Part shown: positions 1-5,652 of the stretch, one piece after another
How positions within the stretch are numbered: the first letter of the stretch is position 1
Layout: every line of letters begins with the position of its first letter
NCBI GenBank assembly: GCA_025058985.1
Contig: JANXEB010000113.1
Coordinates: forward strand, 1-8,201
Source: Candidatus Aenigmatarchaeota archaeon
Lineage (GTDB): Archaea; Aenigmatarchaeota; Aenigmatarchaeia; CG10238-14; SpSt-28
Length of the DNA: 8,201 nucleotides
Direction of reading: 5' to 3'
Position numbers and translations under genes: made by a program
Notes under the pieces: model-generated
Database searches by the model: none
Seen by the model: only the letters and a program-made list of their open reading frames with translations
What the model was told of the DNA's origin: nothing

Positions 1-1556
1 AACTATCAGAAGAAATAAATATACTTAACTATGAAGTTGGTGGTCTAGAAAAGGACAGGATAGAAGTTGATTATAATAATTTAAAAAAAGTTATAGAAAT
101 GAAGAGAAGAGAAAGAGAAGAAACAGAAATAAAATTTATCGAAATAAACAAAGAGATTTCCAGAATAGAAAGTAATATTGAAATAAAGAAAGAGAAATTG
201 GAAGAGTTAAAAAAAGAAATTTCTGAGCTAGAAGTTCAAAAAGAAAAAATTAAAAACATAGAAGCTATTTATACTAATAATCCAGAAAATTTTTTGAAAG
301 AAAAGGAAAAAAAGTTAGAAAAATATAAAGAAGAAAAATACGAATTAATAGCTAGAATTAAAGAAGTAGAAAGTAGTTTATCTAGTTTAAAGTTGAGTGG
401 CAGCAAGTGTCCTGTTTGCGAAAGCTATTTACAAGAAGATAGAAAAAAAGATATTATTTTGCACAAAGAAAAACATTTATTAAACATTAAAAATAGAGTT
501 GCGGAAATAGAAAAATACATAGTAGAACTAGAAAAAGAAGTTAATGAAATAAAAACTTTAGTTGAAAAATACAAAGAAATTAAAAAATCTCTAGAAAACT
601 TTGTAGAAATAGAAAAAAGTATTAATAACTTAAGTACAGAACTAACAAGTTTAGAAAATTCTTTGTTCAAAAAAACAGAAGAAAAAAAAGATGCTGAAAA
701 CAAATTGAATAGAATAAAAACTGAAATAGAAAGTTTAGAAAAATTGTTGGAAAATATAAAAAGAAAATTAGAAAAGATTGAAGAATTGGAAAGAAGAAAA
801 CTAAAAATAGAAGAAAAAATTAATGAAGCTAAAGTTATTCAAGAAAAAATAAAACTCGTTGAAAAATCTATTCCGCCGAACTTAGAAGATATCAAAAAAA
901 CTTATGAAAAAGTTAAAGAGGAAATACATTTTTTAGAAATAGAAAATGAAAAGCTTAAAGGAAGGGGAAACTTAATAGAAAAAGAGCTTGAAAACATTAT
1001 AAAAGAAATAAATAGAGTTGAAAAAATTGAAAATGAAATAAAAACTCTAGAAAGTTATAACAATTTTATTCAAAAATTTATAAAATCATTAACTTATACA
1101 CAAAGCGAAATCAGAAATTATTTTATAAAAAATTCAAACAACATTCTTTCTCAAATATGGAGAGAATTATACCCTTATTCGAAATACGTAGATATACAAG
1201 TTTATTTTGAAAACAATGATTATGTAATAAAAATAAAAGACAATTTTAATAGATGGCATGATTTAGGTAAATGTAGTGGTGGTGAACAAGTACTTGCAAA
1301 TCTATGCTTTAGGATCGCTTTAGCATCTATTGCCGCTCCTAACGTCAAAATTTTACTACTAGATGAACCAACGCATAACTTAGATGAAAAAGCAATAGAG
1401 TTTTTAAAGAATAGCTTAAGCTCTAATCTAAACAAATTTGTAGATCAAATAATTTTGATAACACATGAAGAATCTATGCAAGACGTTTTAGCAAGTAAAA
1501 TTTATAGAGTAGAGACTAATGAACTAGATGAAAGTATTGTCAAAAAAATTAACTAG
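1..1556 (+). CDS. rad50: DNA double-strand break repair ATPase Rad50, C-terminal part (5' end outside window)
   Basis: Rad50 is the SMC-like ATPase partner of the Mre11 nuclease; it tethers and opens DNA ends in break repair. The reading frame is open from the left edge (first whole codon at 3), so the ATG at 99 is internal and about 517 residues are visible. Seen in order: a Lys/Glu-rich coiled coil; the zinc hook KCPVC (Cys codons 408-419), where two molecules join through one Zn; a returning coiled coil to about 1060; then the second ATPase lobe with signature SGGEQ (1275-1289), Walker B ILLLDEPTHNLDE (1350-1388) and H-loop ITHEE (1458-1472). The signature has Cys and Gln where many Rad50s have Leu and Arg (LSGGER), but the later Arg in CFRIALA is kept. 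The N-terminal lobe with Walker A, and any mre11, lie outside the window. The arm after the hook is fairly short. The family call is firm because an SMC would lack the CxxC hook. Confidence 0.95.
   Translation, partial: LSEEINILNYEVGGLEKDRIEVDYNNLKKVIEMKRREREETEIKFIEINKEISRIESNIEIKKEKLEELKKEISELEVQKEKIKNIEAIYTNNPENFLKEKEKKLEKYKEEKYELIARIKEVESSLSSLKLSGSKCPVCESYLQEDRKKDIILHKEKHLLNIKNRVAEIEKYIVELEKEVNEIKTLVEKYKEIKKSLENFVEIEKSINNLSTELTSLENSLFKKTEEKKDAENKLNRIKTEIESLEKLLENIKRKLEKIEELERRKLKIEEKINEAKVIQEKIKLVEKSIPPNLEDIKKTYEKVKEEIHFLEIENEKLKGRGNLIEKELENIIKEINRVEKIENEIKTLESYNNFIQKFIKSLTYTQSEIRNYFIKNSNNILSQIWRELYPYSKYVDIQVYFENNDYVIKIKDNFNRWHDLGKCSGGEQVLANLCFRIALASIAAPNVKILLLDEPTHNLDEKAIEFLKNSLSSNLNKFVDQIILITHEESMQDVLASKIYRVETNELDESIVKKIN
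1542..1548 (-). terminator. T-tract after the secretion ATPase gene
   Basis: Seven consecutive T on the minus strand follow the TAA stop (1549-1551) directly. Short U-runs are sufficient archaeal termination signals. The tract lies within the last codons of rad50, so it also encodes Lys residues there. Confidence 0.35.
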
Positions 1557-3291
1557 AGGATTTTATCAATTCAATCAACCTATCCGGATAGATATAATAA
1601 GCTAGAATAACCTTATGAAAATTTTCATAATCAACGATATTTTTTTCTTTAACCCAGTTTAATACAAGCATTCTTCTAGATAATTCATTTGCCAATTCGC
1701 TTTCCCTAATGCCCCACTTCTCAGAGATCTTCCTCAAAATATAACTTGGATTAATATTATCAAACTTATCATTAAGGGCATCCCATTTGAAAACTAAATT
1801 AACTATTGGTGAGTTAGTAGCTCTATCAAAACCTATAACTTCAAAAATTTCTGTTATCCTTCTAACAACTTTCTCTCTGTATCTAGTTTGAGAAATAAAT
1901 ATAAGAATATCAACGGCTTGTATTAATGTTGGTGGTAAATTTATTGGTGGTGTTGTCAATCTATCTATAAGCTTTTGAATGTTTTCGGCATGGATTGTAG
2001 CTAGGCTTGGATGGCCAGTTGCCATTTCTTGAAACAATACATATGCTTCTGGCCCCCTAACCTCTCCAACTATTATATAGTCAGGCCTTTGTCTTAAACT
2101 TTCTTTCAATAAAGCAAATAAATCTACTTCTCCTTCTTTAGTAGCTATTGTTGTTCTTGCAACATGTGGAACCCAATGCGGATGAAGAAGCTTTATTTCA
2201 GCTGTATCTTCGATAGAAACTATTTTTTTATCTTGTTTAATAAACATTGAAAGAATGTTTAACAAACTTGTTTTACCACTAGCTGTACCACCACAAACTA
2301 AAACACTTTGACCGTACTCTACAGCTAGCCATAGATAAGCCAATGACTTAACATCTAGAGTATTGAACGTTAATAGATGTGCCGGTGTTAATGGTTTTTG
2401 AGTAAACTTTCTTAAAGTAAAATTACTTCCTCTTCTAGCTATATCTGTCGCTAAGGTTGCCTGAACTCTTGTTCCGTCTGGTAATGAACCATTTAAGAAT
2501 GGATTTAGTATAGAAACAGATTTCCCGCAGAGCTGAGCCAACCTCAAAACGAAAGAATCCAATTCGTCTGCATTTTCGAAAACAACATTTGTAATTACTG
2601 AACCTATTTTCGGATTTCTATGAAACACAAAAATCGGAATATTTACGCCATCACAACTAATATCCTCTATGTTATCGTCTTGTATAATTGGTTCTATCTT
2701 CCCTAAACCCACATAATCTCTTTGAATATAATAAAAAAAGATGTCTTTTTCATCACTGCTAAGTCTTATTTTATAGGTAGAAACTATTTCTTCAAAATTT
2801 TTTCTTAAGAAAGCAATTGCTTCAGTTTTTTTAAGCCTAGAAACATCTATATCCAGTTTTTGTTCTATTAAATATTTAATCTTCTCTAACAAAGTTTTTT
2901 GACTTTCAGTCAATTTTGGTTCTACAACTTCATAGAAATATCTATGATTTTTTTCATCCCAATATATTTTTGCATATGCATATATTTTTTCATCTTTCGA
3001 TTGCGTTTTTGGTATTAGAGGATAAACCAACCTAACTTTTTCTTCCTCAATAACCTTTTCTTTTATACCGAAGCTTACTTTTGAAAATTCTGGAATTCTT
3101 ATACCCTTTTTTTCAACTATACCTACCTTTTCCGCTCCAACAGAAGGTATGGGGCCGCCTTCTACTTTAATGTAAGGTGCTTTTACTTCTGGAGCTTCTA
3201 TAGTAACCTTAGTTACTTTCTCTTCTTTTGTTATCGATTTAAAATAACCTTTTCTTGCTCTATTAATAATTTTCCTTAAATTTCTCACCAT
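1549..3291 (-). CDS. Archaeal type II/IV secretion system (pilus/archaellum-type) ATPase
   Basis: This is a cytoplasmic hexameric ATPase of the archaeal GspE/TadA/FlaI-like family, which drives assembly of type IV pilus-like filaments through a membrane platform protein. With the ATG at 3291 it has 580 residues: a basic N-terminus and a Pro/Lys/Glu-rich linker (to about 85), a conserved entry segment starting VYPLIPK (about 89), the N1 domain motif EPIIQDDNIEDISCDG (200-215), Walker A GGTASGKT (334-341), the Asp box around SIEDTAEI (about 359-366), Walker B region DYIIVGEVRG (404-413) and the His box around GHPSLATIHAEN (426-437). A TTG at 3315 would add eight residues; I prefer the ATG because a TATA-like box sits 28 bp before it. 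Which filament it serves (archaellum, adhesion pilus, uptake) cannot be told. No membrane platform protein or pilin is beside it: downstream is convergent rad50, upstream is divergent dph2. Confidence 0.93.
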   Translation of the reverse strand: MVRNLRKIINRARKGYFKSITKEEKVTKVTIEAPEVKAPYIKVEGGPIPSVGAEKVGIVEKKGIRIPEFSKVSFGIKEKVIEEEKVRLVYPLIPKTQSKDEKIYAYAKIYWDEKNHRYFYEVVEPKLTESQKTLLEKIKYLIEQKLDIDVSRLKKTEAIAFLRKNFEEIVSTYKIRLSSDEKDIFFYYIQRDYVGLGKIEPIIQDDNIEDISCDGVNIPIFVFHRNPKIGSVITNVVFENADELDSFVLRLAQLCGKSVSILNPFLNGSLPDGTRVQATLATDIARRGSNFTLRKFTQKPLTPAHLLTFNTLDVKSLAYLWLAVEYGQSVLVCGGTASGKTSLLNILSMFIKQDKKIVSIEDTAEIKLLHPHWVPHVARTTIATKEGEVDLFALLKESLRQRPDYIIVGEVRGPEAYVLFQEMATGHPSLATIHAENIQKLIDRLTTPPINLPPTLIQAVDILIFISQTRYREKVVRRITEIFEVIGFDRATNSPIVNLVFKWDALNDKFDNINPSYILRKISEKWGIRESELANELSRRMLVLNWVKEKNIVDYENFHKVILAYYIYPDRLIELIKSSS

Positions 3292-3298
3292 TATAAAT
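3291..3298 (+). promoter_or_regulatory. TATA-like box for dph2
   Basis: TTATAAAT is centred about 29 bp before the dph2 ATG at 3324, the spacing expected if transcription starts at or next to the start codon. It abuts and shares a base with the start codon of the divergent ATPase gene. Pattern and spacing are seen; promoter function is inferred in an AT-rich background. Confidence 0.5.
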
Positions 3299-3315
3299 GT
3301 ATTTTCGTTAATCAA

Positions 3316-3323
3316 AATAAATT
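3316..3323 (-). promoter_or_regulatory. TATA-like box for the secretion ATPase
   Basis: Read on the minus strand this is AATTTATT, centred about 28 bp before the ATG at 3291 and directly adjoining the dph2 start codon. It is a weaker match to the archaeal box than the one facing it. It favours the ATG at 3291 over the TTG at 3315 as the real start. Confidence 0.35.
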
Positions 3324-4229
3324 ATGAAAGATTTGATTGAAAAACTAAAAAAAATTGGTGCAAAAAGAATATTTATTCAAATAGCAGACGGTTTAAAACA
3401 GGAAATTTTAAAAATAGTAAATATTTTGGAAAAAAATGGTTTTGAAACTATTGTTTGTATGGAAAATAACTACGGAGCTTGTGACGTTAGAGAGTATGAA
3501 GCAAGGCTTTTTAAATGCGATACTATTCTACATATTGGTCATTCTGACTTTGGAGTAAAAACAAAAATAAAAACAATTTATTACGAGTTTTTTATAAACA
3601 AAGATATTAATTTTAAAGAACTTGAAAAAATAAACTATAAAAAAATTGGTTTAATTTCTAGCGTTAATTTTATTCCTATACTGAAAAGAGTCAAAGAATA
3701 TTTGAAAAGTATAGGAAAAAAAGTATTCTTAGCAAAAACACTAAGATATGAAGGTCAAATAACCGGTTGCAACATTAGTGCCGCTTCCATGATAGAAAAA
3801 AAAGTAGATTGTTTTCTATTAATAACATCAGGAAAATTTTATGCATTAGCATTATTCCAAAAAATCAAAAAACCTATATTCGTATTTGACATAGATAAGA
3901 ATAGACTAGTTAATCTTTCAAAAGATTTTGAAAAATACGAAAAAATAATTGCTTGGAACAAAGTTGTATTAAAAAACGCAACAAATATTGGTATACTAGT
4001 TAGCTGGAAAAAAGGACAAATGTTCGGTAACCCGTTCAAACTAAAAAAACTTTTAGAGAAAGTGGGTAAAAAATGTTATATTTTAGCTTTTGACGAAATA
4101 TCAGAAGAAAAACTAGAAGGATTAAAGTTAGATTTATTAATTAATTGTGCCTGCCCAAGAATATTTCCAGACGATTATGAAAAATTTAAATTACCTATAA
4201 TAAATTATTATCATGTTTTCGAAAATTAA
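3324..4229 (+). CDS. dph2: Diphthamide biosynthesis enzyme Dph2 (2-(3-amino-3-carboxypropyl)histidine synthase)
   Basis: It catalyses the first step of diphthamide formation on elongation factor 2: a [4Fe-4S] cluster cleaves S-adenosylmethionine in an unusual way and transfers the 3-amino-3-carboxypropyl group to the target histidine. The archaeal enzyme is a homodimer. The 301-residue product keeps the three cluster cysteines, one per domain: Cys53 in YGACD, Cys149 in GQITGCN and Cys277 in ACPRIFPDD (a further Cys275 lies beside it). The N-terminal IQIADGLK and the ending ACPRI..DD..K are typical of the family. It is somewhat shorter than better-known archaeal homologues of about 340 residues, with no motif lost. 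The ATG at 3324 has no Shine-Dalgarno sequence but a TATAAAT-type box about 29 bp upstream, suggesting a leaderless mRNA. Its last 17 bp overlap sufS. Confidence 0.95.
   Translation: MKDLIEKLKKIGAKRIFIQIADGLKQEILKIVNILEKNGFETIVCMENNYGACDVREYEARLFKCDTILHIGHSDFGVKTKIKTIYYEFFINKDINFKELEKINYKKIGLISSVNFIPILKRVKEYLKSIGKKVFLAKTLRYEGQITGCNISAASMIEKKVDCFLLITSGKFYALALFQKIKKPIFVFDIDKNRLVNLSKDFEKYEKIIAWNKVVLKNATNIGILVSWKKGQMFGNPFKLKKLLEKVGKKCYILAFDEISEEKLEGLKLDLLINCACPRIFPDDYEKFKLPIINYYHVFEN
4184..4191 (+). promoter_or_regulatory. Possible internal TATA-like box for sufS
   Basis: ATTTAAAT lies inside dph2, centred about 26 bp before the sufS ATG. It could give sufS its own leaderless transcript besides the dph2-sufS message. 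The surrounding sequence is very AT-rich, so chance is a real possibility. Confidence 0.25.
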
Positions 4230-5421
4230 AAAGGACTTTCCTATATTGAAAAGAAAAATAAATGGAAAGAGATTGATATATTTAGACAATGCTGCAACAA
4301 CACAAAAACCCATTCAGGTGATAAAAGCAATAGAAGATTTTTATAAAAAACATAACGCAAACATACTTAGGAGTATTCATACATTAGGAGAAGAAGCTAC
4401 GGAGATGTTTGAAGATAGTAGGAAAAAAATCGCAAAGTTCATTAACGCTAAAAAAGAAGAAATAATTTTTGTTAAAAATACTACAGAAGCAATAAACTTA
4501 GTAGCATACTCTTATGGAAGAAAAATAAAGGATGGGAATATAGTAACTACAATAATGGAACACCACTCCAATTTTGTTCCATGGCAATATTTGTGCAAAA
4601 CAAAAAATCTAGAATTTAGAGTTGTTGATATTAATGAAGAATACTTTTTAAATAATGACGAATTGAATTCTAAAATAGATAGAAACACTAAAGTCGTTGC
4701 TTTCACAAATGCTTCAAATGTTCTTGGAACTATTAATGATGTGAAAGAAATATGTAAAACTGCTCATGAAAACAATGCTATTGCTGTTGTAGATGCGGCT
4801 CAATCTGTACCACATTTAAAAATAGATGTTAAAGATATTGACTGCGACTTTTTAGCCTTCAGTGCGCATAAAATGCTTGGCCCTACTGGTGTTGGAATAT
4901 TATATGGAAAAAGAGAAATCTTAGAAGAAATGGAACCTTTTTTAATGGGTGGTGAAATGATTAAAGAAGTTAGTATAAACGAAACTAAATGGAATGATTT
5001 GCCGCATAAATTTGAAGCTGGTACGCCGAATATAGCTGACGTAATAGGTTTTGGTAAAGCAATAGAATATTTGGAAAAAATTGGAATGAAAAAAATTAGA
5101 AAACACGATAAAAAGCTAACAAAATATGCACTTGAAAAACTAAATAATGATAAAATAATAATTTATGGTCCAAAAGATGTTGAAAAAAGAGTTGGCCTAG
5201 TTTCATTTAATATAAAAAATGTCCATAGTCATGATGTTGCAGATATGCTGGACAAAAAATTTGGAATAGCCGTTAGAAGTGGTCATGCTTGTGCAATGCC
5301 ATTAATGAGCAGACTAAAAATTAGTTCCATAGTAAGAGCTAGTTTTTATATTTATAACGATGAAAAAGATATTGACGCTCTAAAAAAAGCTTTAGAAAAA
5401 ATAATAAAAATTTTTAACTAA
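4213..5421 (+). CDS. sufS: Cysteine desulfurase, SufS type (group II, PLP-dependent)
   Basis: It removes sulfur from L-cysteine, giving alanine and an enzyme persulfide that feeds Fe-S cluster assembly and other thio-transfer reactions in the cytoplasm. The 402 residues match the usual SufS length of about 400. Visible landmarks are the N-terminal DFPILKRKINGK and YLDNAATTQKP, the cofactor-stacking EHHSN (116-120), VVDAAQSVPH (192-201), the PLP-binding lysine Lys220 in FSAHKMLGPTGVG, the GTPNIADVIG segment, and the catalytic Cys360 in RSGHACAMPLM, the group II signature (most relatives read GHHCAQP). The ATG at 4213 lies inside the end of dph2; it is supported because the protein then begins exactly as SufS proteins do. 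No SufB, SufC, SufD or SufU gene is visible nearby, so its acceptor is unknown. It could in principle be a CsdA-like paralogue, which sequence alone does not separate. Confidence 0.95.
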   Translation: MFSKIKKDFPILKRKINGKRLIYLDNAATTQKPIQVIKAIEDFYKKHNANILRSIHTLGEEATEMFEDSRKKIAKFINAKKEEIIFVKNTTEAINLVAYSYGRKIKDGNIVTTIMEHHSNFVPWQYLCKTKNLEFRVVDINEEYFLNNDELNSKIDRNTKVVAFTNASNVLGTINDVKEICKTAHENNAIAVVDAAQSVPHLKIDVKDIDCDFLAFSAHKMLGPTGVGILYGKREILEEMEPFLMGGEMIKEVSINETKWNDLPHKFEAGTPNIADVIGFGKAIEYLEKIGMKKIRKHDKKLTKYALEKLNNDKIIIYGPKDVEKRVGLVSFNIKNVHSHDVADMLDKKFGIAVRSGHACAMPLMSRLKISSIVRASFYIYNDEKDIDALKKALEKIIKIFN

Positions 5422-5448
5422 AAAAGAAAAAAAGCTAGAAGCTTCTAG
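5422..5448 (-). terminator. Hairpin and T-tract terminator of the poly-glutamate gene
   Basis: On the minus strand the perfect palindrome CTAGAAGCTTCTAG (5435-5448; 5-bp stem, 4-base loop) includes the TAG stop and is followed at once by a tract of 12 T interrupted by one C, reaching the end of sufS. Archaeal RNA polymerase terminates at U-rich tracts, with or without a hairpin. On the plus strand the hairpin is followed by a mixed CTT tract, so it is a poorer terminator for sufS. Confidence 0.5.
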
Positions 5449-5549
5449 TATTCTTCTTCTTCAAACTCTTCCTCTTCTTCCCACTCTTCCTCTTCTTCTT
5501 CAAACTCTTCCTCTTCTTCTAAGTCTTCTTCCTCTTCTTCGAAAGCCAT
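5445..5549 (-). CDS. Poly-glutamate microprotein, 34 residues, unknown function
   Basis: I do not recognise this gene. The frame begins ATG-GCT-TTC at 5549 and ends in TAG at 5445-5447. After Met-Ala-Phe come five glutamates, Asp-Leu, five Glu, Phe, six Glu, Trp, five Glu, Phe, four Glu and a final Tyr: 25 Glu and 1 Asp of 34, no Lys, Arg, Cys or His, net charge about -26. A single hydrophobic or aromatic residue interrupts each run at 3, 10, 16, 23, 29 and 34. Glu is coded by both GAA and GAG. Support for a real gene is contextual: a TATA-like box about 26 bp before the ATG, a perfect 16-bp palindrome between the two, and a hairpin plus T-tract directly after the stop, all in the same orientation. 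It fills the gap between convergent sufS and divergent acs. A disordered polyanion binding cationic proteins or metals is conceivable but unproven; a non-coding purine repeat is the alternative. Confidence 0.6.
   Translation of the reverse strand: MAFEEEEEDLEEEEEFEEEEEEWEEEEEFEEEEY
5451..5540 (-). repeat. Imperfect tandem repeat of 18/21 bp in the poly-glutamate gene
   Basis: On the minus strand the block GAAGAAGAGGAAGAG plus one hydrophobic codon (TTT, TGG, TTT) recurs in units of six or seven codons; the first unit ends GAC-TTA and the last is cut to four GAA codons plus TAC. The GAG placement is the same in the inner units, which shows the gene grew by duplicating a unit, not by slippage of single triplets alone. 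Confidence 0.8.
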
Positions 5550-5554
5550 AATAA

Positions 5555-5570
5555 ACTTAATGCATTAAGT
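5555..5570. promoter_or_regulatory. Perfect 16-bp palindrome, candidate operator
   Basis: ACTTAATGCATTAAGT is identical to its reverse complement. It sits 6-21 bp before the ATG of the poly-glutamate gene, between that start and its TATA-like box, where a dimeric repressor would block transcription. It is about 90 bp before acs, so acs could also be affected. One such palindrome could arise by chance in AT-rich DNA; the position is the main argument. Confidence 0.4.
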
Positions 5571-5578
5571 ATTTAAAT
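5571..5578 (-). promoter_or_regulatory. TATA-like box of the poly-glutamate gene
   Basis: ATTTAAAT (self-complementary) is centred about 26 bp before the ATG at 5549. A second candidate, ATATAAAAA on the minus strand at about 5580-5588, lies further out and would imply a short untranslated leader of several bases. Confidence 0.4.
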
Positions 5579-5619
5579 ATTTTTATATCTAAAAAATTAC
5601 TACTAAGCAATCCTAAAAA

Positions 5620-5627
5620 TTTAAAAT
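5620..5627 (+). promoter_or_regulatory. TATA-like box for acs
   Basis: TTTAAAAT lies about 29 bp before the acs ATG at 5653, with an A-rich stretch just before it. No Shine-Dalgarno motif lies between it and the ATG, fitting a leaderless transcript. The 103-bp gap between the poly-glutamate gene and acs holds this box, the palindrome and the opposing promoter; I see nothing else in it. Confidence 0.4.
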
Positions 5628-5652
5628 AAATAACAAAAAAGAAATTAAAATT

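Noticed and set aside
99..101. ATG at 99 as the start of rad50
   Set aside because: The frame is open upstream to the edge with coiled-coil-like residues, and Rad50 needs an N-terminal ATPase lobe before the zinc hook.
425..703. Minus-strand open frame inside rad50
   Set aside because: It is antisense to a confident coding region and its Ser/Phe-rich product mirrors Lys/Glu codons read backwards.
1220..1435. Minus-strand open frame over the Rad50 ATPase motifs
   Set aside because: It is antisense to conserved Walker B and signature codons; no recognisable protein.
3313..3315. TTG start for the secretion ATPase
   Set aside because: It adds eight residues without family similarity and leaves no room for a promoter at the expected distance; the ATG at 3291 is better placed.
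3839..4039. Minus-strand open frame inside dph2
   Set aside because: Shadow of the dph2 coding sequence, with no family resemblance and no promoter.
4512..4706. Minus-strand open frame inside sufS
   Set aside because: Shadow of sufS with no recognisable product.
5451..5540. CRISPR-like repeat array
   Set aside because: Units are 18-21 bp, contiguous and without unique spacers; they form a coding tandem repeat.
5423..5552. Plus-strand reading of the CTT-rich tract as a Leu-rich membrane peptide
   Set aside because: That frame has no ATG, GTG or TTG start between its flanking stops, and all control signals point to the minus strand.
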